This document shows positions 32,121 through 41,077 of a DNA stretch of 64,000 bases, piece after piece (positions within the stretch are counted from its first letter, which is position 1; each line of letters opens with the position of its first letter). The notes below the pieces were generated by a model. The model made no database searches and had not been told where the DNA came from. It saw nothing but the letters and a program-made list of their open reading frames with translations. The position numbers and the translations under genes were made by a program. The stretch is from NCBI RefSeq assembly GCF_017876495.1, contig NZ_JAGIOB010000001.1, positions 1,426,001 through 1,490,000 on the forward strand, read 5' to 3'. The DNA comes from Microlunatus capsulatus. GTDB taxonomy: Bacteria > Actinomycetota > Actinomycetes > Propionibacteriales > Propionibacteriaceae.

Positions 32121-33908
32121 TCAGGACTCGATCGGGGCCCAGTCGGGTCCGGTGGCGCCCAGCTTCTCGTCCAGCTTGGCGAACAGCGGCGTCGGCTTGA
32201 CCAGCGGTCGGCCCGGCTCCAGCGGCCGGCTGGCCCAGCGCGCCTGCTCCGAGGCGTAGTCGCCCATGATCACCGGGTAGTCCGGGCCGCCCTCCTCGGA
32301 GACCTCGCGGACCTCGGGCTCGGCCGCCCAGACGCCGCTGCCGCCGAGGGCCTCGTGCACCTTCTGCGCGGCGTGCGGCAGGAAGGGCGTCATCAGGGTG
32401 TTGACGTCGCTGACCACCTGCAGGGCGGTGTGCAGCACGGTGTCGCGGCGCTCCGGGTCGTCCTTGAGCTTCCAGGGCTCGGCGTCGGAGAGGTACTTGT
32501 TGGCCGCGCCGGCCACCCGCATCGCCTCACCCATCGCCGCCTTGAGCTTGTTGCGGCCCAGCAGCTCCCCGACGACGTCGAAGGAGCCGCGGGCGGTGGT
32601 CAGCAGCGCGTGGTCGAGGTCGGTCAGGGTGCCCGGCGTCGGGACCGCGCCGTTGTTCTTGTGGGCCATCGAGACCGAGCGGTTGACGAGGTTGCCCCAC
32701 TCGTTGGCCAGCTCGAAGTTGGTGCGGCGGACGAACTCGTCCCAGGTGAAGTCGGAGTCCGTCGTCTCGGGCCCGGCGACGGCGATGAAGTACCGCAGCG
32801 CGTCAGGGCCGAAGTCGCGGAGGAAGTCCCCGACGTAGATCACCTTGTTGCGGCTGGTGGAGAACTTGGCACCGCTCATCGTCAGGTACTCGCTGGAGAC
32901 CACCTCGTCGGGCAGCCGGAGCTCACCCAGCGGGCCGGTGCTGCCGCCGTGGTCGCCCTCGCCGTTGTGGCCGAGCAGGATGCCCGGCCAGATGACGGAG
33001 TGGAAGACGATGTTGTCCTTGCCCATGAAGTAGTAGCTGAGCGCCTCCGGGTCGATCCACCAGCGCTGCCAGGCGTCGGGGTCGCCGGTGCGGCGCGCCC
33101 ACTCGACCGAGGCCGACAGGTAGCCGATGACGGCGTCGAACCAGACGTAGAGCCGCTTCATCGGCTGGTCGCGCCAGCCGTCCAGCGGCACCGGGACGCC
33201 CCAGTCGAGGTCGCGGGTGATGGCGCGGGGCCGCAGGTCGGCCAGCAGGTTCTGGCTGAACTTGAGGACGTTGGGCCGCCAGTCCGTGCGGTCCCCCAGC
33301 CACTTCCCCAGCGAGCCGGCCAGCGCGGGCAGGTCGAGGAAGAAGTGCTCGGTCTCGACGAACTTCGGCGTCTCGCCGTTGATCCGCGACCGCGGGTCGA
33401 TGAGGTCGGCCGGGTCCAGCTGGTTGCCGCAGTTGTCGCACTGGTCGCCGCGGGCGCTGTCGTAGCCGCAGATCGGGCAGGTGCCCTCGATGTAGCGGTC
33501 CGGCAGGGTCCGGCCCGTCGACGGGCTGACCGCGCCCATCGTCGTCTTGGGGACGACGTAGCCGTTCTTCCACAGCCCGAGGAACAGCTCCTGCACGACG
33601 GCGTAGTGGTTGAGCGTGGTGGTGCGGGTGAAGAGGTCGTAGGAGAGCCCGAGGCCCTGCAGGTCGTCGACGATGACCCGGTTGTACTTGTCGGCGAGCT
33701 GGCGGGTCGTCATCCCCTCGCGCTCGGCCTGCACCGAGATCGGCGTGCCGTGCTCGTCGGTGCCGGAGACCATCAGGACGTCGTTGCCGATCATCCGCTG
33801 GTAGCGGGAGAAGACGTCGGACGGGACCCCGAATCCGGAGACGTGACCGATGTGGCGCGGGCCGTTGGCATACGGCCACGCGACGGCGGTCAGCACGCGT
33901 GAGCTCAT
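32121..33908 (-). CDS. metG: Methionyl-tRNA synthetase
   Basis: A 595-residue class I aminoacyl-tRNA synthetase charging tRNA-Met. The HIGH motif is in [11 protein letters not shown] (residue ~13); the zinc knuckle has [17 protein letters not shown] near residue 145; the KMSKS loop is present as FSTSRNK near residue 350. The C-terminal EMAP-like domain of some MetRS is absent. ATG at 33908 is leaderless: TAGGCT ends 6 nt upstream on the minus strand. The divergent M20 peptidase gene shares the 38-bp promoter gap. Convergent with GH32. Confidence 0.97.
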   Translation of the reverse strand: MSSRVLTAVAWPYANGPRHIGHVSGFGVPSDVFSRYQRMIGNDVLMVSGTDEHGTPISVQAEREGMTTRQLADKYNRVIVDDLQGLGLSYDLFTRTTTLNHYAVVQELFLGLWKNGYVVPKTTMGAVSPSTGRTLPDRYIEGTCPICGYDSARGDQCDNCGNQLDPADLIDPRSRINGETPKFVETEHFFLDLPALAGSLGKWLGDRTDWRPNVLKFSQNLLADLRPRAITRDLDWGVPVPLDGWRDQPMKRLYVWFDAVIGYLSASVEWARRTGDPDAWQRWWIDPEALSYYFMGKDNIVFHSVIWPGILLGHNGEGDHGGSTGPLGELRLPDEVVSSEYLTMSGAKFSTSRNKVIYVGDFLRDFGPDALRYFIAVAGPETTDSDFTWDEFVRRTNFELANEWGNLVNRSVSMAHKNNGAVPTPGTLTDLDHALLTTARGSFDVVGELLGRNKLKAAMGEAMRVAGAANKYLSDAEPWKLKDDPERRDTVLHTALQVVSDVNTLMTPFLPHAAQKVHEALGGSGVWAAEPEVREVSEEGGPDYPVIMGDYASEQARWASRPLEPGRPLVKPTPLFAKLDEKLGATGPDWAPIES

Positions 33909-33914
33909 GGGGGA

Positions 33915-33920
33915 AGCCTA
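33915..33920 (-). promoter_or_regulatory. Leaderless -10 box (TAGGCT) of metG
   Basis: Minus-strand TAGGCT, 6 nt, ATG at 33908. It is part of a 38-bp divergent promoter shared with the peptidase gene. Confidence 0.6.
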
Positions 33921-33934
33921 GGCGTCAGCGCCAC

Positions 33935-33940
33935 TACATT
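33935..33940 (+). promoter_or_regulatory. Leaderless -10 box (TACATT) of the M20 peptidase gene
   Basis: TACATT, 6 nt, GTG at 33947. It fixes the start well inside the longest open frame. Confidence 0.6.
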
Positions 33941-33946
33941 GAGCCG

Positions 33947-35215
33947 GTGCTCACCCCCGCCGAGTCCGCCGCGCTCGCCGCCCTCGACGACGGCGCAGCG
34001 GTGGCGACCCTGCAGGAGCTGGTCGCGGTGCCCAGCGTCGGCGGGAGCGCGGCCGAGGCCGAGATCCAGGCCCTGCTGGCCCGCCGGCTGGCCGACCTCG
34101 GCCACGACGTCGACCACTGGCCGCTGGACCTCCACACCCTGCGCGCGCACCCCGGCCACCCGGGCGAGGAGGTCGAGCGGGCCGAGGCGTGGGGCCTGGT
34201 CGGCACCACCGGCGGCCGCGACGGCGAGGACCCGGTGCCCGCGCTGGTGCTGCAGGCCCACGTCGACGTCGTGCCGCCCGGGGACCTCGACGCCTGGGGC
34301 TCGGACCCGTTCACCCCCGTCCTCGACGGCGACGACCTCGTCGCCCGCGGGAGCAACGACATGAAGGGCGGGCTCGCCGCGGTGCTGGCGGCGGCCGCCG
34401 CCGTCCGGGCCAGCGGCGTCGAGCTGGTGCGGCCGTTCGCCGTGCACTGCGTCGTCGGCGAGGAGGACGGCGGGCTGGGCGCGTTCGCCACCCTGCAGCG
34501 CGGCCACCGCGGCGCCGCCTGCGTCATCCCCGAGCCCACGGGCCTGGACCTGGTCACGGCCAACGCCGGCGCGCTCACCTTCCGGATCGAGGTGCCGGGC
34601 GTCGCCACCCACGGCAGCACGGCCTACGTCGGGGTCTCCGCGGTCGACGGCTACCTCGGGCTGCACCGGGCGCTGGCCGCCCTGCAGGACCGGCGCAACG
34701 AGGACCCGGAGCCGCTGCTGCGGCACCTGCCCGTCGCCTACCCGCTCTCGGTCGGCCGGCTGTGGGCCGGGGACTGGCCCAGCAGCGTGCCCGACCGGCT
34801 GGTGGCCGAGGGCCGCTACGGGCTGCGCGTCGAGGAGGACCCGGCGACGGCGCGGGCCGAGCTGGAGGCGGCGGTCGCGGAGGCGGCCGGCGCCGACCCG
34901 TTCCTGCGCGACCACCCGCCCGTGGTGACCTGGCCCGGTGGCCAGTTCGCGGGCGGGCACCTGCCTTCGGGCCACGTGCTGCGCGACGTCGTCGGGATGG
35001 CGCACTCCGCGGTGGCCGGCGGTCCGCCGCCGACCGAGCGCGGCGCCCCCTACGGCAGCGACCTCCGGCTCTACGCCGGCGCCAGCATCCCGACCCTGCA
35101 CTACGGCCCGGGCGACATCCGCACCGCCCACGGCCCCGGCGAGCGGGTCCCGCTGGCCGAGGTCCTCACCTGCGCCCGCGTCCTGACGCTCGTGATCCTG
35201 CGGCACTGCACCTGA
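33947..35215 (+). CDS. M20-family metallopeptidase (ArgE/DapE-like deacylase)
   Basis: A 422-residue zinc amidohydrolase. Metal-site motifs: LQAHVDVVPPGD (His, Asp), RGSNDMKGG (bridging Asp), VVGEEDGG (catalytic Glu plus ligand Glu) and a late PTERGAPYGSDLRLY / LHYGPG region. Close types are acetylornithine deacetylase, succinyl-diaminopimelate desuccinylase and carboxypeptidase G2; the substrate is not determined. GTG at 33947 was chosen because TACATT ends 6 nt before it; the preceding in-frame residues (basic, overlapping the metG promoter) are not expected in the family. Ends at a hairpin shared with the convergent deaminase gene. Confidence 0.85.
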   Translation: MLTPAESAALAALDDGAAVATLQELVAVPSVGGSAAEAEIQALLARRLADLGHDVDHWPLDLHTLRAHPGHPGEEVERAEAWGLVGTTGGRDGEDPVPALVLQAHVDVVPPGDLDAWGSDPFTPVLDGDDLVARGSNDMKGGLAAVLAAAAAVRASGVELVRPFAVHCVVGEEDGGLGAFATLQRGHRGAACVIPEPTGLDLVTANAGALTFRIEVPGVATHGSTAYVGVSAVDGYLGLHRALAALQDRRNEDPEPLLRHLPVAYPLSVGRLWAGDWPSSVPDRLVAEGRYGLRVEEDPATARAELEAAVAEAAGADPFLRDHPPVVTWPGGQFAGGHLPSGHVLRDVVGMAHSAVAGGPPPTERGAPYGSDLRLYAGASIPTLHYGPGDIRTAHGPGERVPLAEVLTCARVLTLVILRHCT

Positions 35216-35234
35216 CGCCGGCCGGGGGCCGAGT

Positions 35235-35276
35235 TGTCAGAACTGACGTCGGTCCTGACCGACAGCAGTTCTGACA
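35235..35276. terminator. TGTCAGAACTG palindrome acting as likely bidirectional terminator
   Basis: Outer arms TGTCAGAACTG (35235-35245) and CAGTTCTGACA (35266-35276) are perfect; inner arms GTCGGTC and GACCGAC extend the hairpin. It lies between the convergent genes ending at 35215 and 35290. Same family as the copies at 13320 and 63229. Confidence 0.6.
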
Positions 35277-35289
35277 CGTCGGTGGGAGC

Positions 35290-36369
35290 TCAGCCCCGCG
35301 CGGCCTCGAAGCCGGGGAGGATGACGTCGTCGATCAGCTCCTCGCGGAGCGGGTAGGGCAGGAAGGCGCTGGCGGCGGCGTTGAGGGTGACCCGCTCCAG
35401 GCCGTCGAGGTCGAAGCCGAGGTGGTCGACGAGGACGCCCATCTCGTGGCTGAGGGTGGTGCCGCTCATCAGCTGGTTGTCGCTGTTCACCGTCACCAGG
35501 AAGCCGAGCCCGTCGAGCAGGGCGAAGGGGTGCTCGTCCAGCGAGGCCACGGCGCCGGTCTGGGCGTTCGAGGAGGGGCAGAGCTCCAGCGGGATCTGCT
35601 GGTCGCGGACGTAGGCCGCGAGCCGGCCGAGGGTGACCGAGCCGTCGTCGTTGGTCGTGATGTCCTCGACGACGCGCACGCCGTGGCCGATCCGGTTGGC
35701 GCTGCACACCTGGAGCGCGCCCCAGATCGAGTCGACGCCGGCCGCCTCGCCCGCGTGGATCGTGTAGGGGAAGCTCGCCTGCTTGAGCAGCTGGAAGGCG
35801 GGCAGGAACCGCTCGGCGGGGAACCCGTCCTCGGCGCCGGCGATGTCGAAGCCGGCGACGCCCTGGTCGCGGTAGGCCAGGGCCAGCTCGGCGATCCGGG
35901 TGGAGGGCTCGACGTGCCGCATCGAGGTGACGAGCTGCTGCACCTGGAGCCGCTGTCCCCGGTCGGCGCAGACGAGCATCCCCTCGGCCAGCCCGTCGCG
36001 GACCGCCTCGACGGCGTCGGCCTCGGTGAGCCCGGACCGCGTGTGCTGCTCGGGCGCCCAGCGCGCCTCGCCGTAGACGACGCCGTCGGCGGCCAGGTCC
36101 TCGACGAACTCGCGGGCGACGCGGCGCAGGTGCTCCGGGGTCTGCATGACGGCGATGGTGTGGTCGAAGGTCTCGAGGTAGCGGACCAGCGAGCCGGAGT
36201 TGGCCGACTCGGCGAACCAGCGACCCAGCGCCTCCGGGCTGTCGGCGGGCAGCGGGTGGCCGATCTCGGCCGCGATCTCGAAGACCGTCGCGGGCCGCAG
36301 GCCGCCGTCGAGGTGGTCGTGCAGGGAGACCTTCGGCAGCGAGCGCAGCAGGTCGGGGGCGAGCGTCAT
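35290..36369 (-). CDS. add: Adenosine deaminase
   Basis: A 359-residue zinc enzyme converting (deoxy)adenosine to (deoxy)inosine. HDHLDGG near residue 18 gives the first metal histidines, IHAGEAAG (~205) the third His and the catalytic Glu, GHGVRV (~230) a catalytic His, and ELCPSSNAQTG (~280) the family signature. It is the last gene of a minus-strand nucleoside operon, 30 nt after the cytidine deaminase gene; GAGGACCCCC precedes the ATG as a ribosome site. Inosine formed here would be a substrate for the purine phosphorylase at 4637. Confidence 0.95.
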   Translation of the reverse strand: MTLAPDLLRSLPKVSLHDHLDGGLRPATVFEIAAEIGHPLPADSPEALGRWFAESANSGSLVRYLETFDHTIAVMQTPEHLRRVAREFVEDLAADGVVYGEARWAPEQHTRSGLTEADAVEAVRDGLAEGMLVCADRGQRLQVQQLVTSMRHVEPSTRIAELALAYRDQGVAGFDIAGAEDGFPAERFLPAFQLLKQASFPYTIHAGEAAGVDSIWGALQVCSANRIGHGVRVVEDITTNDDGSVTLGRLAAYVRDQQIPLELCPSSNAQTGAVASLDEHPFALLDGLGFLVTVNSDNQLMSGTTLSHEMGVLVDHLGFDLDGLERVTLNAAASAFLPYPLREELIDDVILPGFEAARG

Positions 36370-36399
36370 GGGGGTCCTCGGGTTCGGTGGCGTTGCGGG

Positions 36400-36852
36400 T
36401 CAGGCGGGGGTGTCGGGGTGCCGGTCGACGGCGTCGAGCTGGTCGATCCCGAAGGCCTGCGGGAGCACCGCGGTCATCGGCAGGACGCCCTGCGGGGTGT
36501 CGACGAGGCACTCGGGCCCGCCGTTCTCCCACAGCAGCTGGCGGCAGCGGCCGCACGGCATCAGGGCCAGGCCGCGCTTGTCGACGCAGGCGAAGGCGAC
36601 CAGCCGGCCGCCGCCGCTGGCGTGCAGGGCCGAGACGAGCCCGCACTCCGCGCACAGCGTGACGCCGAAGGCGGCGTTCTCGACGTTGCAGCCGACGACC
36701 ACCCGGCCGTCGTCGACCAGCGCGGCCGCGCCGACCTGGTAGTCGGAGTACGGCGCGTAGGCCAGCGCCGTCATCTCCCGCGCGCGGGCGCGGAGGAGCT
36801 CCCAGTCGATGCCGGACGGCGCGGCTGCGCCCTCCCGGTCCAGGGCGCTCAC
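36400..36852 (-). CDS. cdd: Cytidine deaminase
   Basis: A 150-residue homotetrameric-type cytidine deaminase. CNVENAAFG near residue 56, CAECGL (catalytic Glu beside a zinc-ligand Cys) and PCGRCRQ (two more zinc Cys) are all present. It converts (deoxy)cytidine to (deoxy)uridine. GTG at 36852 overlaps the stop of the upstream permease (GTGA), so it is translationally coupled to the nucleoside transporter. Confidence 0.95.
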   Translation of the reverse strand: MSALDREGAAAPSGIDWELLRARAREMTALAYAPYSDYQVGAAALVDDGRVVVGCNVENAAFGVTLCAECGLVSALHASGGGRLVAFACVDKRGLALMPCGRCRQLLWENGGPECLVDTPQGVLPMTAVLPQAFGIDQLDAVDRHPDTPA

Positions 36853-38177
36853 TTCTCGTACGCCACGCCGTCGGCGGCGGGTGGTCGCACCCGCCCGACG
36901 AGGCCGGCCACGGCGATGATCGTGGCCACGTAGGGCAGCACCAGCAGGAACTGGCTGGGCATCGGCGTGCTGAGCGTCTGCAGCTGGGAGGCCATCTGGG
37001 TGACGAAGCCGAAGAACAGGCACATCAGCGTGGCCAGCACCGGCCGCCAGCGGCCCATGATCACCGCCGCGAGGGCGATGAAGCCGTTGCCGACCGTGAA
37101 CTCCTTGGAGAACGAGCCGGTGGAGGCGAGGGTGAAGAACGAGCCGCCCAGCCCGGCGAACAGGCCGCCGACCAGCACGGCCGACCAGCGCATGGTCTTG
37201 ACGCTGATGCCGACGGTGTCGACCGCCTCCGGGTGCTCGCCGGTGGCGCGGACCCGCAGGCCCCAGGTGGTGCGGTAGAGCAGCAGCCACACCGCCAGCA
37301 CCGAGACCGCCGCCAGGTAGGCGAGCACGGTCTGGGCGAACAGCACGCTGCCGAAGAAGGGGATCTGCGACAGCACCGGGATGGGCAGGGTCTCCAGCAC
37401 GGGCGCGGAGTTGTAGCGGTCGGCCGCGGGCTGGACGAGCTGGTCGAACAGGAAGCCGGTGATGCCGACGGCCAGCAGGTTGAGCACGACGCCGAGGACG
37501 ACCTGGTTGACCAGGTAGTTGATGGAGAAGACAGCCAGCAGGGCGGCCATCGCCAGCCCGGCCAGGACGGCGGCCAGCATGGCCGCGGGCACGGAGCCGG
37601 TCAGGCTGCCGACGACGGCGGCGGCGAAGGCCGCGGACAGGAACTGGCCCTCGATCGAGACGTTGACGACGCCGGCGCGCTCGCAGAGCACGCCGCACAG
37701 GGCGCCGAAGACCAGCGGGGTGGCCAGGGCGAGGGTCCCGGCGAGCTGGTTGCTGACGGGGAAGGGCAGGTCCCGACCGGCCGCGGCCCAGGTGAGGAAG
37801 CCGAGCACGACGGCCAGCCCGGCCACCGTCCCGGCCAGGGCCGGGGCGCGGCCGCGGAGCCGCCCGGAGAGGAACGCCGCCGCCGCGGCCAGGCAGACCA
37901 CGGCGCAGACGGCGACGGTGGGCAGCCCCGGCAGCCCGACGGTGGGCAGCTGGACCTCGTCGAAGGCGTTGGACAGGGCGAAGCGGGCCGTGCCGCTGGT
38001 GGAGCCCAGGCTGACCAGCAGCAGCACGCCCACGAGGGCGATCAGCGCGCCGGTGGAGATCCGCTGCCGGCGGCGCTCAGCGGACTCGACGCGGCCGGCG
38101 GAGCCGTCGCCGGCACCGGGGCCGTCGGCGCGGGGGCCGGGGGCGGGCGCAGGGGCGGGGTCGAGGACGGAGCTCAC
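36849..38177 (-). CDS. Nucleoside ABC transporter permease 2 (NupQ/YufQ-like)
   Basis: A 442-residue integral membrane subunit of the BPD_transp_2 type with about ten hydrophobic segments. An N-terminal Pro/Ala-rich cytoplasmic stretch of ~45 residues is unusual in length. LFGALCGVLCERAGVVNVSIEG and the EHPEAVDTVGISV loop are typical of permeases for purine/pyrimidine nucleosides paired with BMP lipoproteins. The GTG at 38177 overlaps the preceding permease stop (GTGA) and its own stop overlaps cdd, which links transport to deamination. Confidence 0.88.
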   Translation of the reverse strand: MSSVLDPAPAPAPGPRADGPGAGDGSAGRVESAERRRQRISTGALIALVGVLLLVSLGSTSGTARFALSNAFDEVQLPTVGLPGLPTVAVCAVVCLAAAAAFLSGRLRGRAPALAGTVAGLAVVLGFLTWAAAGRDLPFPVSNQLAGTLALATPLVFGALCGVLCERAGVVNVSIEGQFLSAAFAAAVVGSLTGSVPAAMLAAVLAGLAMAALLAVFSINYLVNQVVLGVVLNLLAVGITGFLFDQLVQPAADRYNSAPVLETLPIPVLSQIPFFGSVLFAQTVLAYLAAVSVLAVWLLLYRTTWGLRVRATGEHPEAVDTVGISVKTMRWSAVLVGGLFAGLGGSFFTLASTGSFSKEFTVGNGFIALAAVIMGRWRPVLATLMCLFFGFVTQMASQLQTLSTPMPSQFLLVLPYVATIIAVAGLVGRVRPPAADGVAYEK

Positions 38178-39394
38178 GCGAGCCCTCCTTCCGCTGCGGG
38201 CCCGACGGGCCGCAGGCGACGCCGTCGCAGCCAGGGCAGCAGCTTCGCGATCAGGGCGGGCGCCGCGACGAACAGCACGATGAGCGCCTGCAGCGCGGTG
38301 GTCAGGGTCAGCGGGGTCTCCGCGACACTCTGCATCGAGAGCCCGCCCGCGTGCAGCGCGCCGAACAGCAGGCCGGCGAGCACGATGCCCAGCGGCCGCG
38401 AGCGGCCCAGCAGGGCGACGGTGATGGCGTCGAAGCCGACCGAGCCGACGAGGCCGGCCGACAGCGGCACCGGCACCCCGTTGGCGCTGGGGGCCAGGGC
38501 GGCCTGCACCCCGGCGAGGCCGGCGAGAGCCCCGGCGAGGGCCATGGTGATGATCGTCGTCCGGGCCACGCTCATGCCGGCCGTGGCCGCCGCGTGCGGG
38601 TTGGCCCCGACGGCGCGGATGGCGAAGCCGGTGGTGGAGCGGTCGAGCAGCCACCACACCCCGACGGCCGCCAGCAGCGCCAGCACGAAGCCGAGGTGCA
38701 GCTGGCCGCCCTCGAGCCGGGGGAAGGTGGCGTTCCAGTCCACGACCGGGGAGATCGGGTCGGTGCGGCCGGGCCGCAGGAAGGCCGTCGTCGTCAGCAG
38801 GTAGGACAGCAGGCCGACGGCGATGTAGTTCATCATGATCGTCACGATCACCTCGTGGGCGCCGGCACGGGCCTTGAGGAAGCCGACGACGCCGCCCCAC
38901 ACCCCGCCGCCGACGAGGCCGCCGAGCAGGGCCACCAGCAGGTGGACGCCCGGGGGCAGGTGCCAGGCGAAGCCGATGTAGGCGGCCACGATCGCCCCGA
39001 GGATCGCCTGGCCCTGCGCGCCGATGTTGAACAGGCCGGCCCGGAAGGCCAGGCCGACGCCCAGCCCGGCACAGATCAGCGGGGCGGCCTGGGCGGCGGA
39101 CTGGGTGAGCGGGCCGTAACCGCCGACCGCGCCCTGCAGCAGCGCCGCGTAGGCGCCGCTCACCTTGTCCCAGCTGGCGCCCAGCGCGTCGCCGGGCCGG
39201 GCGAAGAAGTAGGCGAAGGTGCTGCGCACCTCGGTGTCGGACACGATCATCAGCACCGCGCCGACGAGGAAGGCCAGGACGAACGCGGCCGCGGTGGTGA
39301 CGACGTCGGTCCACGGGAAGCGGCGGGCCGGCCGGCGGCTGGCGGTGGGCGTGGCCGGTCCCCCGGGCGCCGGTGCGGTCTCGGTCGTGGTCAC
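38174..39394 (-). CDS. Nucleoside ABC transporter permease 1 (NupP/YufP-like)
   Basis: A 406-residue BPD_transp_2 permease. A 30-residue cytoplasmic start is followed by ~9-10 membrane segments; FRAGLFNIGAQGQAILG and the AVGANPHAAATAGMSV loop match the first permease of BMP-type nucleoside importers. GTG at 39394 overlaps the ATPase stop (GTGA). The longer frame upstream is antisense-free shadow within the ATPase gene and is not used. Confidence 0.88.
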   Translation of the reverse strand: MTTTETAPAPGGPATPTASRRPARRFPWTDVVTTAAAFVLAFLVGAVLMIVSDTEVRSTFAYFFARPGDALGASWDKVSGAYAALLQGAVGGYGPLTQSAAQAAPLICAGLGVGLAFRAGLFNIGAQGQAILGAIVAAYIGFAWHLPPGVHLLVALLGGLVGGGVWGGVVGFLKARAGAHEVIVTIMMNYIAVGLLSYLLTTTAFLRPGRTDPISPVVDWNATFPRLEGGQLHLGFVLALLAAVGVWWLLDRSTTGFAIRAVGANPHAAATAGMSVARTTIITMALAGALAGLAGVQAALAPSANGVPVPLSAGLVGSVGFDAITVALLGRSRPLGIVLAGLLFGALHAGGLSMQSVAETPLTLTTALQALIVLFVAAPALIAKLLPWLRRRRLRPVGPAAEGGLA

Positions 39395-40980
39395 GACTCC
39401 TCCTCCAGCGCGGCCTCGAGGGCCGCGTCCTCCTCGGACCGGGTGGTCGAGGTGGCGCTGGCCAGGGCCTCCTCGGCGGGCACCCCGGCCATCATCAGAC
39501 CCAGGACCTCGCGCGACGTGCTGGGCGGCACCGTGCCGACGATGCGGCCGCGGTACATGACGACGACGCGGTCGGCGAGCGCGACCACCTCGTCGAGCTC
39601 GGTCGAGACGATGAGCACCGCGGTGCCCTTGTCGCGCTCGGCGACCAGGCGGTGGTGCAGGAACTCGATGGCGCCGACGTCGACGCCGCGGGTGGGCTGG
39701 TTGGCCACCAGCAGCGACAGGGGGCGGGAGAGCTCGCGCGCCAGCACCACCTTCTGCTGGTTGCCGCCCGACAGCGAGGCCACCGGGGTGTCGACGGACT
39801 GCGTGCGGATGTCGAACTCGGCGACCCGCTCGTCGGCGTTGCGGCGGATGCTCCCCAGGTCGAGGGCGATGCCGCGCGCGTAGGGCGCGTCCGCGAAGTG
39901 GTTGAGCACGAGGTTCTCCGCGACGGTGAAGCTGCCGACGAAGCCGTCGTGCTGGCGGTCCTCGGGCACGAAGCCGACGCCGGCCTCGATGGTGTCGCGC
40001 GGCGAGCCGGTGGGCAGCGGGCGGCCGTCCAGCTGGACCGTGCCGCTGGTCAGCGGGGCCAGCCCGAGCAGCGCCTCGGCCAGCTCGGTCTGCCCGTTGC
40101 CCTGCACGCCGGCGACGCAGACGATCTCGCCACCGGCCACCTCGAGGTCGAGGTCGCGGACGGCCAGGGTGCCGCCGGGGCTGGCGACCGAGACGCCCTG
40201 CAGGACCAGCCGGGGCTCCGGGCTCGTCCGCGCGGGGGCCTTGTCCACGACCAGGCTGACCGCGCGGCCGACCATGAGCTCGGCGAGGTGGCCCTCGGAC
40301 TCGCTCGGCAGGGCGGTGCCGACGACGCGGCCGCGCCGGATCACCGTGATCCGGTCGGCGATGGCGCGCACCTCGCGCAGCTTGTGCGTGATGAAGACGA
40401 TGGCCTTGCCCTCGTCGCGCAGCGAGCGCATGACGGCGATGAGCTCGTCGATCTCCTGCGGGGTGAGGACGGCGGTGGGCTCGTCGAAGATCAGGTAGCG
40501 GGCGTCCTCGGCCAGGGCCTTGAGGATCTCGACCCGCTGCTGGACGCCCACGGGCAGGTCCTCGACGACGGCGTCCGGGTCGACGTCGAAGCGGTAGCGC
40601 TCGGAGAGGGCGCGGACGGTCTGCCGCGCGCGGCGCATGTTGAGCAGCCCGCCGGCGTTCTGGCCGAGGACCAGGTTCTCGGCCACGGTGAAGACCGGGA
40701 CGAGCATGAAGTGCTGGTGGACCATCCCGATCCCGGCGGCGATCGCGTCCTTGGGGCTGCGGGAGACCTGCGGCCGGCCGTCGACGGTGATCTCGCCCTC
40801 GTCGGGCTGCAGCAGCCCGTAGAGGACGTTCATCAGCGTGGACTTGCCGGCGCCGTTCTCCCCCAGCAGGCAGTGGATCTCCCCCGGCAGCACGTCCAGG
40901 TCGATCGCGTCGTTGGCGGCCAGCGAGCCGAACCGCTTGGTGATCCCGCGCAGGCGCAGGCCCGGGGCTTGGTCGGTCAC
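39391..40980 (-). CDS. Nucleoside ABC transporter ATPase (two ABC domains)
   Basis: A 529-residue tandem ATPase. Domain 1 (~5-245) has Walker A GENGAGKST and a degenerate signature LPVGVQQRVE with Walker B YLIFDEPT; domain 2 (~265-510) has a Walker A lacking Lys (GVQGNGQT) and a signature LSGGNQQKV, the asymmetry usual in RbsA/NupO-like ATPases. It powers uptake through permeases 1 and 2. GTG at 40980 is preferred over the upstream GTG at 40998 because GGAAGG lies between them at a suitable distance. A hairpin at 41022-41070 separates it from the lipoprotein gene. Confidence 0.9.
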   Translation of the reverse strand: MTDQAPGLRLRGITKRFGSLAANDAIDLDVLPGEIHCLLGENGAGKSTLMNVLYGLLQPDEGEITVDGRPQVSRSPKDAIAAGIGMVHQHFMLVPVFTVAENLVLGQNAGGLLNMRRARQTVRALSERYRFDVDPDAVVEDLPVGVQQRVEILKALAEDARYLIFDEPTAVLTPQEIDELIAVMRSLRDEGKAIVFITHKLREVRAIADRITVIRRGRVVGTALPSESEGHLAELMVGRAVSLVVDKAPARTSPEPRLVLQGVSVASPGGTLAVRDLDLEVAGGEIVCVAGVQGNGQTELAEALLGLAPLTSGTVQLDGRPLPTGSPRDTIEAGVGFVPEDRQHDGFVGSFTVAENLVLNHFADAPYARGIALDLGSIRRNADERVAEFDIRTQSVDTPVASLSGGNQQKVVLARELSRPLSLLVANQPTRGVDVGAIEFLHHRLVAERDKGTAVLIVSTELDEVVALADRVVVMYRGRIVGTVPPSTSREVLGLMMAGVPAEEALASATSTTRSEEDAALEAALEEES

Positions 40981-41021
40981 GTCGCGATCCTTCCACACGG
41001 GGCCACCGGCCCCGGACGAGA

Positions 41022-41070
41022 CGATCGGGTGGCCCGGCCGGCGCCGGGGCGCCGGTGGACCACCCGATCG
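41022..41070 (-). terminator. Intercistronic hairpin between lipoprotein and ATPase genes
   Basis: CGATCGGGTGG (41022-41032) and CCACCCGATCG (41060-41070) are perfect 11-bp arms with more GC pairing inside. It lies in the 97-bp gap of the nucleoside operon and probably reduces read-through, so that more binding protein than transporter is made. Confidence 0.6.
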
Positions 41071-41077
41071 ACGGGGC

